DNA of 64,000 nucleotides from Ceratotherium simum simum (Eukaryota; Chordata; Mammalia; Perissodactyla; Rhinocerotidae): positions 21,094,941-21,158,940 of the forward strand of contig NW_004454159.1 in NCBI RefSeq assembly GCF_000283155.1. Direction: 5' to 3'. The position numbers and the translations under genes were made by a program. Positions 21,447 to 33,465 of the stretch are shown piece after piece. The notes under the pieces were generated by a model. The model was given only the letters and a program-made list of their open reading frames with translations. It made no database searches and was not told the origin of the DNA. The stretch's first letter is position 1. Every line of letters begins with the position of its first letter.

Positions 21447-24299
21447 ATCCCCTATATATGTTTACTTATATATTACATACATGTACTAAGTGCTAGCATA
21501 TTATACATTGTATAAAACCATACTCAGAGATGTAAATTTAAAATATGAGTTTGGGTGCGTGTTCATGTGTGTATATATTCTAATATGGATTATCTTGAGC
21601 ATCTCCTGGGATTCTACCCATCTCCCTCACCTGGGAAACAACTGGTCTGTATGAGTCTGTATCATACAAAGTGAGGATAAGGTGGTTAGAAAGCCCCATG
21701 TCCTTCCTCTACCTCCTGGCTGATGACTGAATTTCTATTCATTTCTTTAGTTTTAGCCTTTAGCATAAATAACTTCTAGATCCCTTCCTGAGAGCACATT
21801 TAATTATAGAAAGTGGAGAGAGAGCATGAAGGCGGCAGCTAAGTCGGTGGGGAACAGATCAATGTAGATGGCAGAGGGGACGGCCAGAAGCACAGAGGCC
21901 TGGGTAGCAAACATTCTTCTCTTAGGGACATTAAGCCATTTACTCAGGAAGAATTTACAGCACATACGTAATAAAACTGGAGTATTCCTCTGTTCTTACA
22001 AATTTTGTGTGTAAATAAAATGTTTAACAGTCAGCCCATTTTCTTATTCCAAACAGATATGAGAATAAGCCACACTATCCTCCACCCCATCAATCTGCAT
22101 GGTGGGTTCTGTGCAGCTGGCTGGCTGGACCAGCCCCTCTCCCACTCTCATCACTCACATTCTCCCCACACTGCACCCCTACTCAAAGAGAATAGGCCCC
22201 AGAAGAAAGAAGGAATTCATTGGTCAAGGACAGTTGAGTATTATGTTTCTTTCACACCAGCTAAACTGAAAACCTAGATTATATAATTTATGGAAAATTT
22301 TATTTTTAATAATTTTTTAATCCTCCCTAATCATTAAAAGCAATCCTTTAAAAATTTTTTTGGATTATTTCAAATATACACTCCTTCAATTGTTCTGGCT
22401 ATTTTCCACCCCTTTTATACTCTTGAAAGTATAGCTATTTTAGTTTTGAGAAAATGTCTTAAATAAAACTGAAAGTAAAACCCAATAATTTTGCTTAGCT
22501 TTTACAGAAAATTAAATCCTAGCTAATCAAATGAGGAAAGGAATTGGGGTGGGTTGGGGGGGAGTTTGGTTTTTATTTAACTAATTGTGAATATATAGAA
22601 AACTCCTATTCTTCTTTTCAGATGTGATCCTAAAGCAGTCTTCTTGTCCCATCAGCACAGGTCTGGGCTAGAGTTGGATTGAGTGACATACTCAAAGCTT
22701 TCATTCCACTGAATCCATACACTTGTAGATCAAACATGACCTATGGGCTACAGTTTCCAATCGTCTAAAGAGGAAAAAGTTTCTCTAGAAGCCAAGTTTT
22801 GCAGATAATGGAGAGTATAATTCTTTGTGTATCAAAAGGTTTTAATTTTTACTTATCTAATTTATTTGGTTGATAAACTTTCCAAAATGGATTTCATGTT
22901 CTTAATCAAAAGATATCAAACATAATTGAACATCTTCTTGGTAAATTCAGGACAGTCACAATCAATATCAATTTCTGTATTCACCCCAGATACATATTCT
23001 TCTTGAGTTCACATTTACTTTCTGTCTTGTTCTTGTCCCTTTCCTCCTCTACAGCTCTCACACTGCAGGCTTTTCTTGTGATGAAGCTCTTTGTGGCCAG
23101 TGTATGTGACTGCAGGAGTTCTTCAACCAACCAGAACTCTGCACCTTCCTAATTAACCATAGCTTAAGAAAACAGAAGCCATTTTATTATAAGCGATAGT
23201 ATATAGACCTCACAGGAGAATCTGAAAGATGCTCCTATGAAAAGTGCAAGGTGCTGTTACTTAATTTGGTTATCTATCAAACCCTTGGTTATTGCTAGCT
23301 TTCAGGTATAATATCAATACATGAATGCTGGGTAGGTAAAATATCACTTAAGGACTAATCCTCAGAATATTCATGTAATAGCCCACCGTATATCAGTATT
23401 TGAGTAGAAAAACCAAGACTCCAGGCAAAAACTTCTTATCCAGGTGATATTAAGTCCATTAAGGTATTGAAAACGGAATTCACGCATATGTTGAGTAGAT
23501 CTGCTTCAACTTGGAGATTAACAGATATTCTGAATTCTAATTACACATTAAATCAGTCTGCTATTCTAACCCACAATCTCTAACACTTAATTTCACTTTA
23601 TACCTTGAAATTTTATTCTATTGAGCGTTCCTTGAACATGAGTATAATTACAGAAAGCAAGAATGAGTGCAGGTCAGCTCTTAAAATGGAGATTTAAGCA
23701 AAAGGGACAAAAAGCAATGCACACAACTGGCCAGAAATTATCATGTATCCTTGAAACCGAGTCTACTTTAAAAGGTTAAAGCAATTTTTCTGCTGCTTCA
23801 ATTACCAAGATCATAGCTCCAATTCTTCACTTATTTTTACTTTAGTCTCAAATTGCATAGTATTGATATCAAACACACCAAAGAGACCCAACATGAAATC
23901 CAAGCATGAGAAAAGCAGTGCTATGAGTAACAGGCAAATAGGAGTGGGAAAAAAAAAAAAAAAAAAACTTGTTATCCATTCCCAGGATTTCTAGAACACA
24001 TAATCAGTAAGCAATTATAAAGCCAGAGGATCCCCTCTATATGGTAGAACTTTGTTCTGTATGGAATTTCCCCACACCAAAATAGCTTACAAGAGAAATC
24101 AAGAAGACAGAACCAGGTTGCAAATCTATAACAGGCAAGACAGCTTTGGGTGCCATCCATGTCATTAAGATGTCCAAGTTCTTAGGACTGATAACTCTGA
24201 ACTTTGACAAATGCATTTTATTATTTTCCTTTCTTTAATACTGTATTGTGTTCCTAATAACATACCAAAAAAAAAATATTTTGTATTTATCAATTTTGG
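21447..24299. other. Unassigned, AT-rich; one poly(A) run
   Basis: About 2.8 kb in which I recognise nothing with confidence. 23949-23967 is 19 uninterrupted A. Several 60-90 codon frames are scattered on both strands without familiar domains. Confidence 0.5.
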
Positions 24300-25460
24300 A
24301 ACACTAACTTTTGGAGTAAAGTACCTCTTTGTGGTAGGAAAGTAGACTCTCTGAAGGGTATCCATTTACAAAAAAAGTGGGCCTCAGCCCATTGAGAAAT
24401 ATATGTTATATATCTAAAATGGTATGCCCATATATTTTTAGAGCAAATGGACTTGTAAATCTGCTCTGTGTAGTCTTCAGTTCTCCTCTCAATTGAACAA
24501 TACCATTACCCAGCTCCCATTCCCACATTGCGATGATGAATAAACTAAGTGTAACAAAATCACACAGGAGCTGACAAGAGTGGGATCAAATAGGTCCATA
24601 TAAGCACAATGGCTGCATTTCAGGAGGCTGGATAATTCAATTTTAGAATATATGCCTCTGCACGCCAAGATGCAAAGGGCAGCCAAGCCATTTCGTTCAG
24701 CAAATCAAATAGGGTCTTTCCTCCTCAGAGAGAGACAGTGCTGCAGGGTAAATGCATTACAGGGTCAGAGTTTCAGGAAGAAAAAGGATGCTTTTCCTAA
24801 GTGCTAGAAAACACGGTGATTTAGACATATGTGAGCAGCCCAAAAGAACCTGGCTGACTCTTCGCTGACAGAGGAGGAAAGCCACAAATAAGGTAAGAAA
24901 ATTCCAATTTCATGAAGTCGATGCTAGAGAACGGAAAGATTTTCTCTTTCTGCTGCAGGTCATTGTGGGGGTGATCTCAAGAGTCATCACCATGGAGTTC
25001 ACACAACACAACAGGAACAGCAATGGAGACTTGGAATCTCAGTACTGCCTGCCCTCTAATCTGTCAAATCTTTCACGTGAGCTCTTATGTGCATGTTGTT
25101 TGCTTAGGGTATTTTTTTTTTCCTCATCCTTGCAATTTTGATAAGTAAATAACTTCTTTTCCATAAGTTTTTTATCTGGCTGCAGAATCTAATGGTTTGA
25201 TAAGAATAATTGAAGAAATGTAAATCCCCTGATTACTAACCAAAGTACCTTAAATATAGTTCGCGTTCCATAAATACTCATGGAATTGAACTTTGTTTAA
25301 TCAACATCTGTTTGAGGTAAAAGTTACTCATCGGGGTCCAGGTCACATCTACTATTTGACTGTGAAGGAGATTTGCTCCTGCTATAGTCCAAAAAAGAAG
25401 TTATATTCATGAATATTTATATGAGTGCCACCTTGTAGGGGGAAAAATATCTAAAAAGAG
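24300..25460 (-). repeat. Inverted duplication, copy B (unclassified)
   Basis: This is the reverse-complement partner of 16855-18545 (anchors listed there). It lacks the MaLR LTR, so it shows the pre-insertion arrangement 'aatgtgggaatggg' on its minus strand. Sequence homology fades near 25460 (outer edge) and near 24300 (inner edge). Confidence 0.85.
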
Positions 25461-26130
25461 AGCAGACGGCAGGTGCTCTCAACAACCTTTCTCTTTCCTA
25501 CATCCACAACCTCCAACACTACCCCACCGTACTGCTCACAGACTGTTAAACTTTCTTCCCTGTGTCAAGTAGTGTGGATTTTCTCTCACAGCTCCAACCT
25601 AACCCTCTTGAAGTGGATTTCACTGACTACTAGAGGCAGAAAAGCTAAGGATTCCCCAGGCCCGGTGTAGCTTGGGTTCCATCCACGCCCTGGCCTCCAC
25701 AAAGCAGATGCCCTGCCTGTGATTTGGGAGGCAGACAGGAGGCAGTCTGTGCCGGTGCTGCTGCTTTGTCTTGACAAGCACAGCCATGGAAAGCCTTGAT
25801 TTTCCGGTAGCAGGAGTAATAAAGGACCCAGTATCTGGTCCTTAGCATTGTGAATGCCAAGAAGCAGGGCCAGAGCATCCATATTCATCATTTGGATCAT
25901 GTCTGAGGTGGTGTAGTCCTGAAACAAACATCTGCGTGGCAGATTCCCCACAGTGGTGGAGATCAGCTACCGTGACGGGAAGTACGTGATTTGCTTCTGG
26001 TTTATTCCCGGAAGCCGAGCCAAGAGCTTGTTCCCAACCCTCCAACTATTTTGAAGCACCTAATCACCTTCTGCTTGAACTAGCTATGCAAACCCTTCCC
26101 CTCTTTACATCTTTTTCCTTCTATTATTTA
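25461..26130. other. Locally GC-richer block of unknown nature
   Basis: It abuts copy B of the inverted duplication. It has more CpG than its surroundings (for example around 25964-26022). It holds a 121-codon frame on the minus strand (25586-25951). On the plus strand, a frame from about 25930 to a stop at 26051 includes VEISYRDGKYVICFWFIPGS. No family is recognised. It could be an LTR, an old retrocopy or a decayed exon; none can be chosen from sequence alone. Confidence 0.4.
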
Positions 26131-27282
26131 TTTGATTTGCAACCATCAAGCAAGTTAAGGGACAAAAAGATTTTTGTAAGAAACTCAAAGCTTTATATGT
26201 CAAGATCTAAGCGTGGACAACTGTAGCGTAGCATTTTTACGATGAACCATAGGAAAGGAAGGATGGAGGTATGAAATAAAGAAGTTCTTCTTTCACAGGA
26301 CTCAATAAGCCTTTCCTTATTAGAGGAGGACTGAGCAGAGGACAAGAAACAAAGCGTCCAGACTCAAGGTTGCTGACTCACTACTCAGAAGGCAGAAACC
26401 AAAAAAAACAACCTGTGGAGAGAAGGAGACACAGCCAGACAGTTTAGACCTGAACTGGTAAATATCAGGGCTGATGCCCTCCTCTCCTATCCTAGGAAGA
26501 CAGCAAGCCTCTTGGAAAAGTCCTACATTCAACATGAGACAGTTAGGGGAGCAATAGCTGAGGGCAGGTGGGCATAAGGACAACTGTGTAGGTTCTACTC
26601 CAGAGTGATATAGAAGGAGCAATCAAGATTCTTGCCCCACCCCCCTGGAAGAGAGAAGTAATATGGGGGTGGGAGGTGGCAGGTAGATGGAGGATCAAGA
26701 GGAGGTAGTCGCAAAGGTGAGAGCTTTTGCAGTTGGAGGCAAAGGCTAATTACCAACGTGCCACCCCAAGGTCAGTTGGGCCGGCCACACCTCAGCGGCT
26801 GCCAGGTCACTCAGTGGCTGCTAGGTCAGATGTTCAGGGAACAGGCACACCAAAGAACATCACTGCAGGTACCACAGTGACAGACACTGATGCCCCAAGT
26901 CCAAGTGGGACAAGAAACCTCAAGCAGAGGCTAACAAGACCATATATGAGTTTCCTGATGCCAGAATAATAGATAAGCTCTCCTGTGAAGATAGATCACC
27001 CCTGAGTAATAGAGAAGGACGAAGAGGAGGCATAAAGAAAACATGAAAGACTGAGAATGTACATAAACGTAGCTAAGATAGAAATTGGACGGTGACTGTA
27101 ATAACACTTGAATTTAGCTGAAAAGTCACTGATTGGACTGAAAATATCTAAATAAGAAAGAATAAGTTGTCTGGTTAAGGCAAACTGGGAGACTCAAGGA
27201 CAAAGTGAATTTAATTATAGAAAACAGAATTAATTGTTTTAAACACATCAGTCATTAGGTGCAAATTTTGACTTTACCGTAA
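26131..27282. other. Unassigned
   Basis: A G-rich purine stretch lies near 26640-26715. An 80-codon plus-strand frame (26727-26969) has no familiar features. No gene called. Confidence 0.45.
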
Positions 27283-27440
27283 CAGCTAGAATTCATTGAG
27301 CGCTTGCCATGTACAGTCACTGCCCTAATTAAATGAAATAAACATTATCTCATTTAGTCTTGCTGTAGTCTAATTATCTTCATTTTATAGGTAAGGAAAC
27401 TGAATCTCACAAATACTAAATAACTTACATAAGGATGAAC
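27283..27440 (-). mobile_element. MIR SINE
   Basis: 'cagctagaattcattgagcgcttgccatgtacagtcactgccctaatt...cattatctcatttagtcttgctgtagtctaattatcttcattttataggtaaggaaactgaatctcac' is a nearly full-length reverse-complement MIR. Confidence 0.9.
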
Positions 27441-28565
27441 AAAATTATGTATGTGATAAAGATATGATAAAGCCATATCCATAGCCAAGTGGTATTTCAC
27501 AAATTATCCCCAATGAATAATTAGTTACTTCAAATATTTTCTTCCTTCCTCGTCCCCGTGGCAGTCAGATACCATAGAGACACTCACTAAGGATGCTGTT
27601 TGCACTATGAGTGGGAAGGGAAGAAAGAAATTCATCTCACCAAAGCTGAGATTTCCCTCCCATAACTAGAGTTTGCCTACCTTGCCTTTTTCTAAGCATT
27701 ATTTCCGACTTTGTGGAAACAGATACTAAATAGAAAACAAACAAAAAATCCAGGTGATAGGCCTGGATTAAATAGCAGTTGCTGTGGACATTTCTCATGT
27801 CTCCTCCCTAGGCTTATTCACTGCGTGGCTAATTCACATAAAAAGAACTGGTGATCAGATGTTCTTCATCTCTAAGTCCTGAAGCAAGACTTATGAAATC
27901 AAGGTACACATTATTTTGAAAATTCTAATGCAACATGATTTTAGTGTGCCATAAAACAATATGAAAGAACTTGCCTATGGCATTTCCTTTTCCTGCCATC
28001 CCTTGGGACCAGGCCTGGATGCACTGTTTTTCAATGTTCGCAATTAAAATTCACTCAATCATTTCTGTTTCTTCACAATTCTGAAAATCTTTGCTCACAG
28101 CACCTGAATCAGACCACACAGGCTTATAAAAAACACCCTACACTGGACACGCCCTGCCCAGCCCTGCCATCCAGATTCCTTCTCTTGTGCTTTGCCCATC
28201 AAGCCCATCCCTCAAGCTGAGCAGGCAGGCCTGGGTGCCTGCTGTCAGCTCTGAGTCGGAGAGCTGGAATTGGCTCAAGCCAGACTGGGATCCCAGAAAG
28301 CAAGCTCCCCCAGCCAAGCAGCGCCGGATTTCAGCCTGACTGCTTTGCTGAGAGCGCCCAGGTCCCAGTCAATGCCGCTGAGCAGGTTCTGGACGGTTGT
28401 CGCCATAACTTGGGCTGCCGTTGCCAGACTGCTGAGCTGGGAGCTTTTCCCAGAGGACCAAAGCATATTTCCCCCCAGCTTCTGTGCTTCTTTCTGCATT
28501 TATTTTTGCATTCAAGAGCCCAGAAATTCTTTAGCATGTCTTGTTTGCTTTTGTATATACTCAAT
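27441..28565. other. Unassigned; GC-rich patch at about 28140-28490
   Basis: The left part is AT-rich and featureless. About 28140-28490 is clearly richer in G+C and CpG than the surrounding DNA, with a TATAAAA word at 28125. Overlapping short frames on both strands there are no evidence of coding. Confidence 0.4.
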
Positions 28566-28622
28566 AGAGAGCCTGAAATATAATAAGCACTCACTAATGC
28601 TTATTGAATGAATGAACGAATG
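28566..28622 (+). mobile_element. L2 LINE 3' terminus scrap
   Basis: 'gagagcctgaaatataataagcactcactaatgcttattgaatgaatgaacgaatga' matches the L2 end. Confidence 0.75.
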
Positions 28623-28730
28623 ATAGAATTAATCAGAAAAGCAAGGATAACCACGTAAAAATAGATTTAATTTAAAAACAGCTTTTCTTCCTTCTGACAT
28701 CGCTACCTGGATGCCAAGGAATGATTCCCA

Positions 28731-28890
28731 GTACTTCTCAAACTATAATGTACTTAAGAATCACCTGGGGATCTTGTTATGATACAAGTTTTGATTCACT
28801 AGTCTGTGACTGGGCCTGAGTTTCTGCATATCTGAAAATCTCCCCGGTAATTCTGTTGGCTCAGACCACATTTTGAGTAGCAACGTCTTG
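28731..28890. mobile_element. MER5-type hAT non-autonomous transposon
   Basis: 'cttctcaaactataatgtacttaagaatcacctggggatcttgtta...' at one end and 'attctgttggctcagaccacattttgagtagcaacg' at the other match MER5A ends. Confidence 0.85.
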
Positions 28891-29714
28891 ATCAGCAACA
28901 ACTAATTGGTCTTATCATCATGAGAATCTTAGTGAACTTCTCGGGTTAGGCAAACTTATCCAAGGTTAGTAAAATAACATACATGTCTTGGCACACAATA
29001 AGCAATCAATAAATAAACATTAAATCAGGATTTCATGAGGAAGAGAATAAACTTGGTTTACATAAGGGACAGAGAAATTTTCCTAGTAATTCAACAAGCA
29101 AGTTTACATGAAAAATCTTCTCATTCCTATGTCTCAAATTGAATTTCAGAACTTATCATCAAATGAATGCAGTGTGGTCACCAGCCAAATCTTTAGTTAT
29201 AAAATGTCTTCAGACCAAGGTATAATTCTTCCAAACTTCTTCACAAACTTCATTCTCATGAAAAATGGATAAAAAAAGTGAAAACCTGATCATTATCCCA
29301 GAAGAGTTTTAAAATTTTAACATTTGTTGTTGATAAGAAATAAGAAAGTAGAGAGCAAAATGGAACTTACATTGGGTAAAATTACAGATGAAGTTGATTG
29401 TGGTTTTCCAGAAACCAAAGCCTTTGAAACAGAATGGAAAAGAAACATATTCCCATTGACAATTTAAAAGCAAGACTTTGGAAGAAAATATACATTTGTT
29501 CACAGTGGCTTTAGGACCCATTTTGGTATATAGTGGCTTCTACAAATTAAATAATTATAGGAAAGTCTTTACTTTGTTTCTTGGCAACAAATATTTAAAA
29601 TAGTAGCCATGCTTAACCAGGAGCTAGTATGCAAGCCAGAATCTTCATAGGATTTAGCTAGTAAACATAAAACCTAAAAGGCAGAGAACTAAATTGGTCA
29701 TACTCCCAAGTTTA
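28891..29714. other. Unassigned, with a small L2/MIR-like tail near 28990
   Basis: 'cttggcacacaataagcaatcaataaataaacattaaat' (about 28987-29025) resembles a LINE2/MIR tail. The rest is unrecognised. Confidence 0.45.
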
Positions 29715-30915
29715 TGACACAGTCATCAACCATCTGTGCAAGACCTCTTTCTTGTTTTATTTTATTTTTCTTCCTTATCCTCAATCTCCACTCCCAATCC
29801 ACTCCTCCATCTGTAGGAAATCACCCTAATGTGTTTAGCATTTTTCTTGGACACATAGGTACATTTGAAATATGGTACTCTTTTGTTGTGTATTTATGTT
29901 TTAAATTTACCTAAGTGAATCATGTTTTAGATCTTACTTTTTCCTCTCAACACTGTTTGAAAGATACCTCCACATAAATCTATCTCTAATTCATTACCTT
30001 TGTGAGTATCCACAACATTCCACCTATCTATTCCTCTAGAGACAGATACTTAGCTTGTCTACAATGCCCTGCTCAACAAATAATGCTTAATCAAAGATTC
30101 TTACACATGCCTCCTTAGGGACCAGAACACAGGTTCCACATGAGTGAAATAGATGGGTCACGGAGCTTTTGAATACTAAATTAAACTAAGCATCTCCAGA
30201 GTCTTCTCCAGATTAGCTCTTTGGGTCTATAGTCTATGCTCTACCCATTTTTCTGTTCGCTTCCTATTTTTTATTAGGGTTTCTTAAATATTCTAGATAT
30301 TATCCCTTGTCAGTTTTTGAATCCTCAGATAACTTCTCCCAGGCTATTTATTCCCTGTCAATTGACTTTATTGATGGTGCCCATCATTGAATAGAATTTA
30401 TAATTTTTTAGTAGTCAAATTCATCATTTTTTAAACTTATGCCTTGTACTTTTGAGGTCTTATTTAAGAAATCTTCCACAACTCAGAATCACAGAGATAT
30501 TTTCTGATGTATTTTTACTTACTTTATAGTTTTACCTTTCATTCTTAAGCCTGTAATTAATCTAAATTATATTTTTTGAGAACTAACTTTATTTTTCTCT
30601 ACATAGTGGTCTGTTTTTCCACTATCATCTAATAAAGAAACCATCCTTTTCCATTCGGACCATTTCTGTATATATCAGGTTCCCATGTAAACATAGACTT
30701 GTTTGGGGCACTCAATTCTGTTCCATTGATCTATTTACATGTTTCTGCACCATACCGTCTCATTTCTTTGGCTTTGTAGTAAACTTCTGTTTCAGAATTT
30801 GTTTACATTTTTCTGAAATAAACTCAACTACATCATGGTTTTTTTTTTAGTTGCTAGATTTGACTTACTAACATTTGGGTAAGAATTTTTGCATCTATAT
30901 TCCTAAGTTAAAGCC
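29715..30915 (-). mobile_element. Old L1 (L1M) 3'UTR and 3' part of ORF2, antisense
   Basis: 29715-30100 fits an antisense L1M 3'UTR ('caatctccactcccaatccactcctcc...'). From about 30240 antisense ORF2 can be followed: 'gggtttcttaaatattctagatattatcccttgtcag', 'caattctgttccattgatctatttacatgtttctgcaccatacc', 'tttggctttgtagtaaa'. A small unrelated piece lies near 30100-30180. All frames are broken. Confidence 0.78.
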
Positions 30916-31179
30916 ACATAAAATTATTCTCTCTTGAACTACTTGTAGTAGATATGATTCCTCTATTTTTTTCCTGGCTAATAGAACATAGATTTTGTAG
31001 CAGATATAGATCTCTTGATTTCAAGGGAAAGAAGGTTCCTCTCTGACCCTAGATGATGAATCATGACTGATCTAATCAAGTCATAGGAATCCCACTCTCC
31101 TTTACTAATGATTTTGTTATTGGACCAGAGTGGGTCTGCTTCTTGGTGAGTTAGAATCAGAGCCTTCACCAAAAGTAGT

Positions 31180-31431
31180 TGTCACACAAAGTAAAATTTT
31201 ATTTGCAGCAAATAAGGAGACCACAGGGAATAATTTCACAAAGCTTTGGCTCCCTGAGCAAGGGGAAATGGGTGCCTTTTATTTGAGGTAGGGAATGAAT
31301 ATTCAAAGGAGAAGTTTGGGCGGGAAATGAATAGCCAAAAGGAGAGCTCTGTTGTGGCATGTGGAGGCAGGGTAGAGCTGGCACAGAAGCAGTTGCTGTT
31401 CATGCCTACTTGTGCCTAAAACTGTGCTACA
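31180..31431 (-). mobile_element. Candidate short retroviral-type LTR (TG...CA) beside a polypurine tract
   Basis: On the minus strand it starts TGTAGCACAG, carries AATAAA about 20 bases before its end ('tgcaaataaaattttactttgtgtgaca'), and ends in CA. Immediately before its start, still on the minus strand, is a G-run (GGGGGGGGGAGC), as expected of the polypurine tract of a 3' LTR. At 252 bp it is short. No second copy is seen in the window, so this is a proposal. Confidence 0.5.
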
Positions 31432-31830
31432 GCTCCCCCCCCCGGGCAGAGATTTTACTATGTTAATGAAGCAATGGTTACTCTTGTACACTTGTCCGCC
31501 CAACTGTGCAGGTGTCACCCTTGTGGTGGGGTTTTGGACTGGTTTGGGGCAGCTGGTGTTTAGATCTCCTTCCTGGAACATAGCTGAAACCAACAACCTC
31601 AAGGATGTTAGAGAAAGGAGCACCTGCATGTCTCAGCAAAACAAGAGAAATGGGTCAAACAAGACAAGAGAATTAGGTCAGACAAGAGAAATGGGTCAGT
31701 CAAGAGAAATAGGTAAGAGTCCATGGCTGGTGATAATTTCTCTGGGTATCTGTGTGTGATCCAGTTCTGGCCAAGAGACATAATAGGACACACACTCAGG
31801 AGCTTCCCTTCCTCATATATAAATAGCCTC
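31432..31830 (-). other. Possible remnant internal to the LTR element, with an 18-bp minisatellite
   Basis: If 31180-31431 is a 3' LTR, this is the internal side. 31636-31712 has four to five copies of an about 18-bp unit (acaagagaaatgggtcag and variants). I read no retroviral protein in it. Confidence 0.4.
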
Positions 31831-32174
31831 ATTTGGGGAAGGCCTTATCCTGCCTCTTCCTTTCCTTGAAAAGTTTGGGATTGCAAGGCTCCAAGTTATA
31901 GCATGAGGTTAACAACAATGAAAACAAAAAGGCAATAATAAAGATGGTGGAAAAGAAAATTAGAAAGAAATTAGGTTCCTGATGGCATCATTAAGCAGGT
32001 GAATCAAGTCTATCAACTTTAAGCATTATAATTTTTGTTATACAAGAAAAGTAAACTACTATTTGTTTAAGGATGGCTTTTTGTGACTTAAAGCTGAATT
32101 CCTCCTAAACTATATATTCTCTGTGTTATAATAGGTTTTCCAAGAAGCAGATCCTCAGATAAGGATTCAAGATA
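31831..32174. other. Unassigned
   Basis: AT-rich; no repeat or gene recognised. Confidence 0.5.
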
Positions 32175-33465
32175 CAAAAATCCTTTATAGAATATTAGGA
32201 AAGTACAAAGATACATGAAAACGATAATATATCATGATCAAATTTGGTTTATTCCAGTAATATAAGGCTGATTTAACATTTAAAAATCAATGTAATTCAC
32301 TACATCAAAAGATTAAATTTAAAAAATCACATGATCATCTCAGTAGATACAGGAAAATAATTTTATTAAATTAAGCATCTAATCATCATAAAAATTGCTA
32401 CCACACTAGAAATAGCTGGGAACAACTTATTGTGTAAAAAGGTATCTGTGAATCTTACTGCAAACATCATATTGAATGGTAAAATACTGAAAGCTTTACC
32501 TCTAAGAATGAGGACAAGAAATGGATATCTGCCATCACCACTTCTAATAATCATTGTCCTAGCTACTGCAATAAGGCAAGGCAAGAAAAAAATAAGAAAA
32601 AGATTGGGGAAAAAACCTAAAACTGTCTTTTTTCCAGATGACATGATAAATATGTAAAAAATCCAAAAGACTCTACAGAAAAACTATTGGAATTAATATG
32701 TGAATTCAGAACAATCACAATATTCAAAATCTGTTTTATGTCTAAATACTAGTAACAAACAAATAGAATTTAAAATGTAAAAATTTAAATGTAAAGAACG
32801 TTTACAATAAGATTTTAAAAACACCTAACAGCTTAGAATAAATCTAATGAAAACTATGTAAAAACCCTATAAGGGGCTGGCCCCATGGCCTAGTGGTTAA
32901 GTTCAGCATGATCCACTTTGGCAGCCCAGGGTCAGTTCCTGGGCATGGACCTACACCACTTGTCAGTGGCCATGCTGTGGCGGTGACCTACACACAAAAT
33001 AGAGGAAGACTGGCACAGATGTTAGCTCAGGGTGAATCTTCCTCAAGCAAAAAGAGGAAGATTGGCAACAATGTTAGCTCAGGGCAAATCTTCCTCAACA
33101 ACAACAACAAAAAAGACCCTATAAAATATTGTTAAGAGAAATTAAAGAAGACCTACGTAAATAGTCAGATGTAGCATGTTCATATAGTGTGAGTTAATAT
33201 TGTAAATATGTCAGTTTCCATGGTTGATCTATAGAGTCAATGAAATTCCAAACAAAATCCTAGCAGGTGCATGCATGTGGAAATTGGCTAACTTAAATGT
33301 TATATGGAAATAAAATAAAATCAATAATAGCTAAGACTTCTTGAAAAAAAACAAATTAGAAAACTTCCACTACTGAATGTAAAGCTACATTAATTAAGAC
33401 TGTGATGTATTGGTGCAAAAATAGACAAAAAAACCAATATAACAATAGAGAGTCCAGAGCAAGGT
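32175..33465 (+). mobile_element. Old L1 ORF2 fragment (reverse transcriptase region), split by ERE
   Basis: Landmarks: 'atcatgatcaaatttggtttattccagtaatataaggctg', 'atgatcatctcagtagatacagg', 'gcaaacatcatattgaatggt', 'ttccagatgacatgataaatatgta'. After the ERE come 'tagagtcaatgaaattccaaacaaaatcctagcagg' and 'caatagagagtcca'. The frame is broken repeatedly. Confidence 0.85.
32873..33112 (+). mobile_element. ERE SINE inserted in L1
   Basis: Head 'ggggctggccccatggcctagtggttaag'; two tail motifs; ends in (AAC)n and A. The L1 phrase 'ccctataa' occurs on both sides ('aaaaaccctata' / 'aaaagaccctata'), giving a TSD of about 12 bp. Confidence 0.93.

Noticed and set aside
24940..24970. Splice acceptor-like sequence 'tttctctttctgctgcagg' in arm B
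   Set aside because: There is no supporting open frame downstream, and such motifs are common by chance.
25842..26045. 67-codon minus-strand frame as a gene
   Set aside because: It overlaps other open frames on both strands of a GC-richer patch, which is expected where stops are rarer; no protein similarity recognised.
31600..31720. CRISPR-like array
   Set aside because: The 18-bp units are contiguous without unique spacers, so this is a minisatellite in mammalian DNA.
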